In this document: positions 31,713-40,791 of the stretch, in pieces
How positions within the stretch are numbered: the first letter of the stretch is position 1
Layout: each line of letters begins with the position of its first letter
NCBI GenBank assembly: GCA_020740775.1
Contig: JAHEWK010000012.1
Coordinates: 2,046,001-2,110,000, forward strand
DNA length: 64,000 bases
From: Ilyonectria destructans
Taxonomy: Eukaryota > Ascomycota > Sordariomycetes > Hypocreales > Nectriaceae
Direction: 5' to 3'
Translations under genes and position numbers: made by a program
The notes under the pieces: generated by a model
Told to the model about the DNA's origin: nothing
Seen by the model: the letters and a program-made list of their open reading frames with translations, nothing else
The model's database searches: none

Positions 31713-32215
31713 ACGCAAATAGACGCGCAGATATCGGAATAAATATCATTCATTTATTCATATAGACGCACAGATTACGTAGTTCTGGGAGTATTATACC
31801 AACTTCTTACAGGACTTTAGATATATACTACAAAGGCACCAGTTGCGCCTAGCTTCTCCTTCCGACAATATCGTCGCTAATTAAGTCAAGTCTTATTAGA
31901 ATTATTCCCTTATAGAAATAGACTTATTAAGATATGTGATATATATAACTATCTCCTGAAGCCTCTTCTTATTATTATAGAGTTTTTCTATTATTAATTC
32001 TTTCTTAATAACTTATTAAACTTACCTCAGTTTATCCCTCCGATTAGGCAAAGGGTATACAGATAATATAAGAAAGATACCAGGAGATTTATACCCTGTT
32101 ATAAGATAAGATTAATTATAGAGGCTTATCTTCTAAGCGAAATACCAGCTCTACCTTGCTATGCTAGGGCTATCGAGCTTCTCGATTCTTAAATATATAG
32201 ATAGTATGATTACAA
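31713..32215. other. Transition from AT-rich to normal DNA
   Basis: ATAGACGCGCAGAT and ATAGACGCACAGAT are near-identical short repeats 44 bases apart (about 31719 and 31763). No gene is supported. Confidence 0.4.
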
Positions 32216-32275
32216 ATGAAGACGTATCACTCCGCTAGCCTAGACTCAAACAAGCACAAATATCGTCATTCCGCC

Positions 32276-33020
32276 GCCCGCTTCTCCTCCAACAACCGGA
32301 GGCGGTTGCGGATCGCAAATTTCTACTCCTTCGTCACCTTGTACACCAGGAGGAGGCCCAAGGTAAAGAGCAGGATGCAGGACGCCACGATCGCTGTGAC
32401 GCTGACCAGAGCGCCGCCCCCGTCCAACCGCCCCCGCCGTTCTCCCCGACCGACACGACGACCTGCAATCCGCTCAGGACCACCGATATGATCCCGATCA
32501 CGAACAGGATCGGCCCGTAGAAGCGCGCAAAATATTTCCCGTACTGGTGCTCGACCCTCTGGAAGTGCGACTTGCCGAGGAGGAGCGGGGCGTACAAGTT
32601 GAGCCGCGTCAGGCGGATCTCGCCGTAGGCATAGCGCAGAGAGCCTTGCTGATCAACGGCCAAAGTCATTCTATAACGGAAAGAGGTGTGCAACAGGGGT
32701 GAGGGCAAAAGATGATTGAATTGGGCTAGCTATAGGTACTAAGTCGGCAAGCCACTGAGGCTAAAAAAATTGGGAACAGCGGAACTGGATCCAATTGGCT
32801 ATTCGTGGTCATACGCACCTTGCTTGAGCGTCGGAACCAAGTCCTCTGCAGAGGAAGGCGCAGCCAACCGTCGGTGATAAGGTCGGCCGGGATGCGATCT
32901 TCCGAAATAAGGCCATAACAGTCGAAGTCTCGGCCGAAATGGCGGCTCAGTTGGATGTACTCGAAGCAGTCGACGCAGTTGCCGCTTTGCCTACGGCAAC
33001 GCAGCCAATCCAAGGCACAA
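32276..33020 (-). pseudogene. DUF6601-like membrane protein, broken
   Basis: From about 33013 down: WLRCRRQSGNCVDCFEYIQL, RHFGRDFDCYGLISEDRIPA, WLRLPLQRTWFRRSSK, then a probable intron (GTGCGT donor near 32823). At 32675 comes RYRMTLAVDQQGSLRYAYGE, IRLTRLNLYAPLLLGK, and FARFYGPILFVIGIISVVLS, a membrane segment. A frameshift at about 32440 (Gly-rich) moves the last membrane segment (VSVTAIVASCILLFTLGLLL, VYKVTKE) to another frame. A TAG follows where Trp is likely, then KFAIRNRLRLLEEKRAAE. The R-Y-G-E-[IL]-R-L-[ST]-R-L-N pattern is typical of these fungal proteins of unknown role. The N-terminal part is missing. Confidence 0.55.
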
Positions 33021-33364
33021 AGTAGTGCTGGTGGAGACTATCCAGAGACCAGTTGGTCCTTTCTGAATTTTAGGGCCATTAAAGAGCTCTGAGATAAGGG
33101 TCTCAGAGCTTACTTTTGTTAACCTCTGTTCTGAATATAGTTAATAGACTGAGCACCACTCTTTTCCCAACCCCAAACTGGCTCCTGTTCTAAGCCCAAA
33201 GGTTCATCATCTGTCACGCGTAGGACGATCGTCAAGAACTGTCCCGGATCAAGGGGGGGGTTCAGACTCAAGAAGTGAAGCCTTACATAATTCTACATTC
33301 GATTGAGTCCAATTTCAGTCATGATTGGGCAAGTGAGTGCCCCCCAGGACATAACTTCTTATTA
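33021..33364. other. Spacer without recognised features
   Basis: Normal composition. No open frame of note on either strand. Confidence 0.4.
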
Positions 33365-33590
33365 CTACGCATTCTTCGCTACGTCTTCCTTTAAAGAACA
33401 ATAGTTGGCCATACACGCTGTCGTCGTAGGGTGGTCCAAGCCAAGTACTTGTACATAACCATGGTAGGCCCTCTCGTAAAGCTTGGCCGCCTCGGAGAAG
33501 GAGGTCAGTTGGTGATAGAGATTGGCGAGATTGTAGACGCTTGTGAGCGTTTCTGGATGCTCTCCACCAAAGCGCTTCGAGTGGAATGGA
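33365..33590 (-). pseudogene. Kinesin-light-chain-type TPR protein, C-terminal fragment
   Basis: RFGGEHPETLTSVYNLANLY, HQLTSFSEAAKLYERAYHGY, VQVLGLDHPTTTACMANY: one complete 42-residue TPR of the H-P-x-T-L/T type plus parts of its neighbours, then a stop at 33365. In fungi such repeats end NB-ARC/NACHT receptor-like proteins. The 5' end is cut at about 33588 where hAT-like terminal sequence begins, so any N-terminal domain is lost. Confidence 0.65.
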
Positions 33591-33688
33591 TGGATTGAGA
33601 ATCCACTAGCCGACCAGCCTCGTGGAATGGACCGTGGATCCACTCAGTGGATCCACGCGTGGATTCAGTGGAGTGGTTTGCAACCCTG
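33571..33688 (-). mobile_element. Single hAT-like transposon end
   Basis: The sequence ends GAGTGGTTTGCAACCCTG at 33688, which is one base change or so from the right end of the hAT element at 46705 (GAGTGGCTTTCAACCCTG). It has the same subterminal GTGGATCCACT motifs. No opposite end is visible at the left. It sits exactly between the TPR fragment and the AT-hook ORF and truncates both. Confidence 0.65.
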
Positions 33689-34139
33689 ATCTCAGCATCG
33701 CCTCTCCTAAGGGGCTAGGCGAATTTGAGCCCGTCTCAATTGTTCTGTGTGACTCTGGCGCATGGCGTAGGTTCTGCAGACACGGCTGTACCAACACAGA
33801 CTCTTCCCTTGGTTGTGGACGCAATCCATTTCCGGCCACTGGGTTGCTTGTAATATGGTTCAAAGCTGGTGGGGGTGGCGTTTCAGCTCGATCTGACCGA
33901 CTAGCGGCGTTTGCGAGGACATCGAGGCAGCTTGTCGACTCTGTGTGACGTTGCAGCGAGGATGGAGGCCGCAAAGCTTCTATCGGTTGGGGGACATAGA
34001 CTTGAAATCGGATATCTCCATGCACCGAGGAGCTCCGAAGCCGTCGTCGAGCGCGTTTAGCAATGACATCTTGCCTTGCTTTCTCCTCTGGTGTATCGTA
34101 CTTTCGAGGTCGCCCACGCTTCTTGGGTGCTTCGGGCAT
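33689..34139 (-). pseudogene. AT-hook protein ORF, C-terminus replaced by hAT end
   Basis: The start ATG is at 34137-34139 (an upstream in-frame TTG is not needed). The protein opens PEAPKKRGRPRKYDTPEEKA, whose RGRP core is an AT-hook, followed by a basic stretch RQDVIAKRARRRLR and a low-complexity Pro/Ser-rich region. At 33688 the frame enters the hAT terminal sequence and the last residues (VDPLSGSTVHS) are encoded by it. Similar RGRPRKY-x-T-x-E-E-K-A-R openings are frequent in fungal genomes near mobile elements, but I cannot name a function. Binding to AT-rich DNA in the nucleus is inferred from the hook. Confidence 0.5.
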
Positions 34140-34214
34140 AGTGATCAAGGTACAGTGTTACAATGATTGACTTGGACTGTCTTGAAGTTCCTACAGCTTG
34201 AGAGATGAGCTTGC

Positions 34215-34360
34215 CCCTGAGTTGACCGCGAAATCCTGATTAGGCTAGTGCGTGACCGCGAAAATCAAATGAAGTTAGTGTGTGACCGCTAAATTCTGGT
34301 TGGCTAGAGGTTTTGAGCACTAAGTCCAAAATAGGCTAGCGTATTGACCGCGAAACTCAA
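34215..34360. repeat. TGACCGCGAAA iterons with 30-bp phase
   Basis: TGACCGCGAAA occurs at 34223 and 34253, as TGACCGCTAAA at 34283, and again at 34345; TGACCGCATAA follows at 34823. The first three are exactly 30 bp apart and alternate with GGCTAG or AGTTAG. They lie upstream of the AT-hook ORF (minus strand), so they may be protein-binding sites in its promoter or transposon subterminal repeats. Confidence 0.55.
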
Positions 34361-34917
34361 AAGGGCAATTTCGACTGACCCGATGGCTTCGTACACAAGG
34401 CACATCACGGGGTGTAGAATCTGGAACCAAAGCGGGCTCGGCTTTGTATTGCAACTGCTGCTGCAGCTGAGTCGGGGACACAGTGCTGGGTGTGACGAAT
34501 CCAGCTACCCTCTTATCCTATGCGAGAGATATAGCAGACCGAGCACCTGCATGGTTGTGCAAGAGTGGGTTGACTTTAGTTTCGATGTTTACCTTTGCGG
34601 CTGAGATGCATCGCAGGCTAGACTGGCCGGTGATGGGCGTTCTGTTGTGGGGATTGACGAGGCTTTGAACTAACTCGTTGGACGGTTGCTGAACACGCAT
34701 GCGGTCTGAGGAGTCTGTCAAGTCGGAAACTGGGCTTGTGTGCGCTGAGTTAGGGTTGGGTTGAAGGCTTGGTTGTCTTGGGTGGGTGCAGGCGAAGCTA
34801 TCGGCAGCTGTTCCTCTGTGGTTGACCGCATAACCTAACCATATAAGCGAGATAAGAATCGAAGCTTTCGCCTTCGGGCATATGGTTAATTTGAAACTAA
34901 GAGGAGCAGCCTCTTAG
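34361..34917 (-). other. Possible coding fragment upstream of the AT-hook ORF
   Basis: A 67-codon minus frame (34721-34518, open further upstream) reads RMRVQQPSNELVQSLVNPHN, RTPITGQSSLRCISAAK. It has protein-like composition but no family is recognised. It may be a further exon of the AT-hook gene or noise. Confidence 0.3.
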
Positions 34918-35220
34918 TTGGCCATAAAATTTGAAGACAACCACAGGGGACGCAGTCCATTTGGGAAGGCAGAATTCCTCTCCCAGGAATCTCCCAGGGT
35001 CTCTGTCTCCGGCATTGGTCTAGGCGGACAGGTTCGCCTTATCAGGAAGGCAAACGTGTCATACGACCATCTTTGCATACGGGAACTCAAGTTTGGTACC
35101 ATGAATGCCTTTGTTGCGCTCTTGTTATCACAGCTTCCAAACCTGACTTGTCTGCGCCTGCAGCCCAACTTCACAAAGGATAGCCCCACGAACCAGAAAA
35201 GGGATGTTGAATGTGGGTAG
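34918..35220 (+). pseudogene. F-box/LRR-like protein fragment
   Basis: The 100-codon frame includes KANVSYDHLCIRELKFGTMN, AFVALLLSQLPNLTCLRLQP and NFTKDSP. LLSQLPNLTCLRLQPN is the style of leucine-rich segments of fungal F-box proteins; no F-box is seen. The last residues (TNQKRDVECG) do not fit, so the fragment is cut at about 35190. ATG at 34918 is the first in frame, but the 5' part seems missing too. Confidence 0.45.
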
Positions 35221-35329
35221 TCGTGTCGTCCTGATCGCGTGAGTCACTCGCTTCTCTGATTCACTCGCTTATCATGTACGTTAAGGCAGTGGAGTATAAG
35301 GTGCATAGCAGGTATATCAACACATAGCA

Positions 35330-37916
35330 CTACAATAGAGTGATATGGTGAGATTGTCGCCCAAGACATCGCCCGCCTGTGTGCATGAGCCCGTGTACGA
35401 GCACAGCACCAACCACACGGTACCCTTCATCTCCCGTGTTAGATCGTAGCACCATTGGAACCGGGATACCGGTGAAGATGAAGATGTCATCCCCAACTTC
35501 CATGTGCGGCGGCCCACTTCCAATCCAACTACGGACCGAAGACGAGTCGTGATTTGAATCACCACCAGCAACAAACAACGCCCTATGGTCCCTCGTCATT
35601 GACTCTGCTATCCTCTGCGCATAATTTGCTGCACGCGTACTTCTAGCTATCCTCCCCTCTAGAGGAGACAGAGCCGCTTCGTCCAATTCTCCTCGTGACA
35701 GAGGGTGGTCTTCTTCACCTGTAAGCCGAGGAAATGCCTCTTCTAGAATGCTATAAAGGTCGACAAAGTCCGTGAAATGGTCCTTTCGATCTGTGAAATC
35801 ATAAGGCGCCTTATATGGTGGATGTCTGATCTGCACATTGTAACCCAGTCTCCCAGTCCAATCTCCATAAGCTGGGTACCATTTCGTGTAAACAGCGCGT
35901 CGATAAACGGGCGAGATTCCCTCTAGAACAGCAAAGATGGCGCTTGCATGCGATTCGTAGATGCTCCCAGTGGTCTCCTGGAAATTCTGACGCCGGAAGA
36001 AGTCGTACCAACGGCACAGCTCCAGAACCCTTGGTCTTTGCGTGCCTGATGAGATCGCAGGGATGCACGCCCCTTGAAAGCTGACGCTTCCGATTTTCCA
36101 CCCTTCAACTACTAGAGCATTCCCTACTACTCGATATACAGGGAATGGAGTCCTTCGGCTAGTCGCTCCGTGGTCATTACGCCTGTTACTGATCGAACTG
36201 GTGGCAATCTCGGCCCAAATCCAAGAGCCAGGGACACGCACCATCCAGTTCGGAACCCAGGAAGGACCCGACCATGACCCGTTGAAGGACTCCGGGCAGC
36301 CGGCATCGCAGAGCGTCATGAGACCCTGCGGATGCAACTTAATCAGATGGATGAAGAACTGTTTGAAGGTTTCCGCGACCGGCAACTTATAGTCCAGTTG
36401 CAAGTCTACCGAGCCCATGGCTTGTACAATAGACAGCATCGAGATGACCATGTCATGAGGAACAGAGCTCGACCGTTCTCGTAGTGCCACGCGAATGCCG
36501 TTCAGTTCCGCGGCCTTGTCCGACATTAAAAGATGATCGGCTCGACCAGGGCTCAACCCCCCGTTCCATTGTTGCCTCACCCCATAAATAACGAAGCAGC
36601 AGGCATGGTAGAACGATACCAGCAGGGGCTTCGCGAAAGCCAAATTGACACCGAACCAAACTAGATTCAAAACTATCCACCACGCCCACGTGGAAGAATG
36701 AACCATGGGGCCTATCAGATTGGCCACCACGTAAAAACCGTAGCCTGATGCCGCAAAATACCCCAGTACAAGCAGACATGCCACGCAAGATCGTATACTT
36801 CGCGCCGTCTCATTCGCTCGGTCGAGAGCCTGGAACTTCATACGGTTGCTCAGAATTTCCCGATCTGCTGCCCCTTCCAACGTAGTCGACTGAACCCCTC
36901 GAAGCGGAGCCCGGCGGAACGTAAGCCAGAGGTCAATGATAGACCACCAGTGGTGGAGGACGTCCACGGAGACCGGAAGCGGAATGTGATTTGGAAGTCT
37001 TGCTATGTCGTACTTGCCGGGTTGACTCCTCGGGAAGTAGAGCGAGTTGATCAAGTCTTCCCAGGACAGATACTTATCGCCGCACAGGATCAGCGGGTTT
37101 GTTGAGAGGATAATTTCTTGGAATGTCCAGGCCCGATGGATCCAGTTGCGAGATAAGACGCTATCAAGGGACACGCCTCTTCCGGCCAATGGCCCAGATA
37201 GAAGGAGTTGGAGGCGGGCTTGGAAAATCGTCAGAGAAATTCGCTTGGATCTGAGGACTAAGACTGTTCCAAAAGAGCGTATGGCACTTACCAAAGGCAT
37301 CTTTCAAGGTCCGGAGCCTTGCCAGGTGCATCATCCAACCGTTATGATGCCCTTCCCCGAAAATCGACTTCGGTGCAACAACATCTTCAAACGGAAGCCG
37401 AGCCATCATTTTGGCACATCTCTTAAGATAATCCATCGCCTTATCCGAGGCCTCGTCACCAACCCCAAGCCACACGTAGACACATTCAGCCAGCGAGTAA
37501 ATTTCCCGCATTAGGAGTATCTGGGAGGTCTTTTCGTCATCGTCCTCTTGATTGATGCAAATTGCATCTACCCATATCGTCAGGCTCCCATATTTCTTTC
37601 TTAGCTGCCAGAGCGCTTCGTAGCAGCCGGTCGTGATCTCGAATGTAAACCCCTGCGGCTGGCAGGTTATTGTGCGGCGGGAGGTCCCCTTCTCTCCCCG
37701 GACATAGGACAGAGCAGTGAAAGACGGGGAGGACACTAGATCCGCTAGGTAGACGCGGCCCACAAGAGAGGAGTTCGGCTGGGATTTCTCAGCGGCGTGC
37801 AGCTGGAGGAGGCGGATGGATGGAGAGCCTGGTGGCAGTGGAATGGTGGCGTAAAATTCCCCCAGAGACGAGACTGCTGGCCGTGGTGGGTGACGTGACG
37901 TTGAAAGGGGGTCCAT
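35330..37916 (-). CDS. HET-domain (heterokaryon incompatibility) protein with two membrane segments
   Basis: Exon 1 is 37292-37916 and exon 2 is 35330-37176. The 115-bp intron has a GTAAGT donor and an AG acceptor, and joining restores the frame (DAFG-VSLDSVLSRNW), giving 823 residues. HET motifs are clear: FTALSYVRG (66-74; usual consensus A-L-S-Y-x-W-G, so Trp is Arg here), ITTGCYEALWQLR (94-106), LTIWVDAICINQEDDDEKTS (112-131), CVYVWLG (145-151), and WIHRAWTFQEIIL after the junction. Two hydrophobic segments lie at about 338-363 and 371-393. The C-terminus has the usual GDDIFIFTGIPVPMVLR and GYRVVGAVLVHGLM. HET proteins trigger non-self recognition cell death. No stops or frameshifts are seen, so it is probably functional. 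Confidence 0.85.
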
Positions 37917-38560
37917 GACTTGAAATTATGTTACTGTATCCACGGCCGTATTTCGAAACCGTCAAGATTTGTTTGATGTTCCGTAACAAAAATTGTTGAA
38001 GACAACAAAGCTGTGTTTGCGGCCACGGGGACAGTGGCAGTTTTATTCTCAAGGTGGCTTGCACAGCCATCCCCGCTTAACCACTAAAGCCCAACTTTAT
38101 TGGTGACCTGTGAACCGAACAGGCTGTCCTCTACTGTACATCACCTCGTGGAGGACGCATTTCTCGCCGCATTCACTGCGCCTGTGGTGAGCACGGTGAC
38201 AAGCATCCAATGCTTCGCAAGCACTGGTAGGCGACGCCCAGCCAGTGCATCGAAATGCACACACAAACAAAGTCTATGATGCCCGGCAGGCCTTGCCCAA
38301 AGGGCTCTAGCACTAAAATCATTAGACAGATGTGATATTGGCTGCGGCATTTGACCGCCTTCGGTTTCCCGTCCATCCTCTTGCATGCCTCACTTTGCGT
38401 AACAAAGCCCACAGCATAGCCCCAAGCAGCCCCGCATATGATTCCATGTGGCTCGTGGACCACCGTCACGGCTTTTCGGCGTGACAACGTGAGAATCCAC
38501 GCGCTGCCTCTTCGCCAGCACCGATAATGCCTGACCCTATGGGTTTATGGTCGCTGGCTG
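37917..38560. promoter_or_regulatory. Shared upstream region of two divergent HET genes
   Basis: The 644-bp interval separates the start codons of the minus-strand HET gene (37916) and the plus-strand HET relic (38561). No coding frame is convincing. It probably holds both promoters; no specific motif is assigned. Confidence 0.45.
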
Positions 38561-39550
38561 TTGAAGCCCACCCCGACAGCTCCATATCCGGTATGTAATT
38601 GGTTTGTTGGTTGTTGGCTGTTGGTTCACAAGTCCAGTCTCCAGCTCCGAAAAGAACGGCGCGCCGCAAACCCCGAACTTAACGATCCTATCCGCGCCGA
38701 CCTCATTCTCAGAAAGCTGGACAATTTCCCCGAATACGACGCCATATCGTACACCTGGACCGACGAGTCTGGCGATTCCACCAAATCAGGAATTGTCTAT
38801 ATCGGCAGCATCCCGTTCGGGGTTACGCGGAATTGTGAGGACGCTTTGAGGCGGGTGCGCCAACGCTTTTCCAAGACGATGGTGTGGATTGATGCTATAT
38901 GCATCGACCAGGAGAACGACGAGGATCGCGGCCATCAAGTCAGGATTATGCCACTGATATATGCCGGAGCTAAACGAGTCATCATCTACGTCGGAGAGCC
39001 GATATGGTGGTATGAGGAGGATCTTCTCGGGTACCTCGAGCGATTCCACACTAGGAATAAATCGATTCCCGAATATCAATTGAGCGAATCCATCACGAGG
39101 CATACACCGGCTCGAGTAGGCAAGGGCTTACGCAATCTTTTTCAACGGCGGTACTTCTCCCGTATGTGGATCCTAAAAGAAGTTGGTCTCTCGGCAAGGA
39201 GAACTCTGGTTTGTGGCAAGTTCGCCATACCTTGGGAGAAGTTCGCACCTCCCATGTTACGAGAGCTAGGTTTGATGCACAATCCAACGACCGGGAGCTC
39301 AAGGACGGCCTGAGAATTCCGCCCATTGTCTATTTCTCGCCGAAGGTCCGAGGGCCGACCGATATTCTAGAGCTGTTCGAGCTGTCGAGCACCAGCCATG
39401 CCACGGATTCTCGTGACAAGATATTCGCGCTCTACGGTATAATCCACGGGGCCGAGAGTTTAAGGGAGACCTTGCTCTTGACTAGCTTCTTCATTTCGGA
39501 GATGCAGAAGTGACTGAACTAGTGTATTCGATTATAAGATCTCAATATGA
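38561..39550 (+). pseudogene. HET-domain protein, frameshifted and truncated
   Basis: The first frame (38561-39280) has the HET signature: EYDAISYTWTDESGD, TRNCEDALRRVRQRFS, MVWIDAICIDQENDEDRGHQ, YAGAKRVIIYVGEP, and LFQRRYFSRMWILKEVGLSA. At about 39265-39280 coding moves two bases on (ARFDAQSNDRELKDGLRIPP, STSHATDSRDKIFALYGIIH). At about 39475 it moves again (HFGDAEVTELVYSIIRSQYE). The C-terminal half is then replaced by LINE 5' sequence at about 39550. GTATGT at 38591 with an ACAAG end at 38632 may be an early intron, so the true start is uncertain. The damage is by indels and insertion, not RIP. Confidence 0.72.
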
Positions 39551-39889
39551 ATCCTTATTAATCCCTTTGCTACTACTGTAACAACTTAGTTAACTCCCCT
39601 AAGTAGTGCCTTCACTTTATCTTTATATTTCCACTGTTAACTGTAAAAATATACAGAAGTATTTATAAATAACTGATTTTATTAGTTGCTCTTTATTTTT
39701 ATAGAGGTTGCTACTGTAACGGGCTAGGCCCTGCTGGACAAGGCAGTGCCTTGTCCTCTTGCTGGACTGAGCACTGTTGCTCCGGTGACGACTTAGTCTA
39801 TTTTGTTGAAGGATTTTCTCTCCTTTTCTCTTTCTTTCTTTCTTCCTTCCTCAACTCGAATGTAAAACGCATGAGGACTATATAGCTGT

Positions 39890-40250
39890 AATTTACACTA
39901 TTAGAACCCTTCACAGACTGATTGGCTGCTTGATAAGGCATGAGTTTAATTCCTCCCTTTAATTAACTGACTGACTGACTGACTGACTGACTGACTGATT
40001 GGCTGCTTGACAAAGCACGAGTTTAATTCCTCCCTTAGCAGCTATTCTTTTTCCCTTTTAATTAACTGATTGACTGACCGACCGACTAACTAACTGATTG
40101 GCTGCTTAATAAGGCACGAGTTCAATTCCTCCCTTAGCAGCTATTTCTTTTTCCCTTTTAATTGACTGACTGACTGACCGACTGACTGACTGACTGAGCG
40201 ACCAATTAGCTGACTGACTGACTGACTGACTGACTGACTGACTGCTTATT
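39890..40250 (+). repeat. Tandem about 100-120 bp units with (TGAC)n runs in the LINE-alpha 5' region
   Basis: GATTGGCTGCTTGATAAGGC, then GAGTTTAATTCCTCCC, CAGCTATT and TTTTCCCTTTTAATTAAC repeats three times (starts at about 39920, 40003 and 40096). Each unit leads into a run of TGAC tetramers; the last run extends to about 40245. Confidence 0.7.
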
Positions 40251-40791
40251 TTATTACTTAATTCTATCTCTTTCTTTCTCTTTCTCTCTTCTCTCTTCTA
40301 TCTCTCTTCTTTCCTTTTTCTAGGGCATTTAACCCTTCTATTAGGGTCTTCTAACCCCCTCTTCTAAGTTAATCCCTAGCTCTAACTCTCTCTCTATTGA
40401 CTATAAATAACTCTCTTTACTCTCTCTATTTTAATTTCTATCTCTATCTCTATCCTCATCTTTACACACACACATACACATATATACACACACATACACA
40501 CACACACACACACACACATCTTCTTCTAGTCTCTAGCCTCTAGAGATTAGTCTCTAGATTCTAGTTTCTAGCTTCTAGAGATTAGTCTTTAAAAGCTAGA
40601 TTTTAGTCTCTAGACTTTATTTTCCTAGGATATTCCTAAACCTTCTTCTTCTTCTTTTACTTCTTTCTTCTTCTCTCTTTCTTATCTTTACCTCTACACC
40701 GCTTTTTGAGTCTTTTTGGGACTTGAGACATCTGGAAGGATCTAGAGCTTGTAATCTAAGACATTTAGATCTTGCAACCTAGACCATCAAG
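40251..40791. repeat. Pyrimidine-rich and (CA)n microsatellite leader
   Basis: Long CT-rich tracts, then CACACA/TACACA repeats at about 40463-40520 and TCTAGTCTCTAG-type repeats to about 40610. Probably the 5' untranslated region of LINE-alpha. Confidence 0.55.

Noticed and set aside
36453..37514. Plus and minus frames within the HET gene (36201-36392, 36453-36788, 37047-37514)
   Set aside because: They are shadows of the spliced HET reading frame, which has all family motifs.
38141..38487. Minus-strand ORFs between the two HET genes
   Set aside because: No protein-like pattern; they overlap each other in different frames, and the interval is better explained as shared upstream sequence.
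39900..40150. tRNA genes, because of GGCTGC...GTTCAATTCC motifs
   Set aside because: No acceptor stem, D-arm or anticodon arm of correct spacing can be folded; only a B-box-like core is present.
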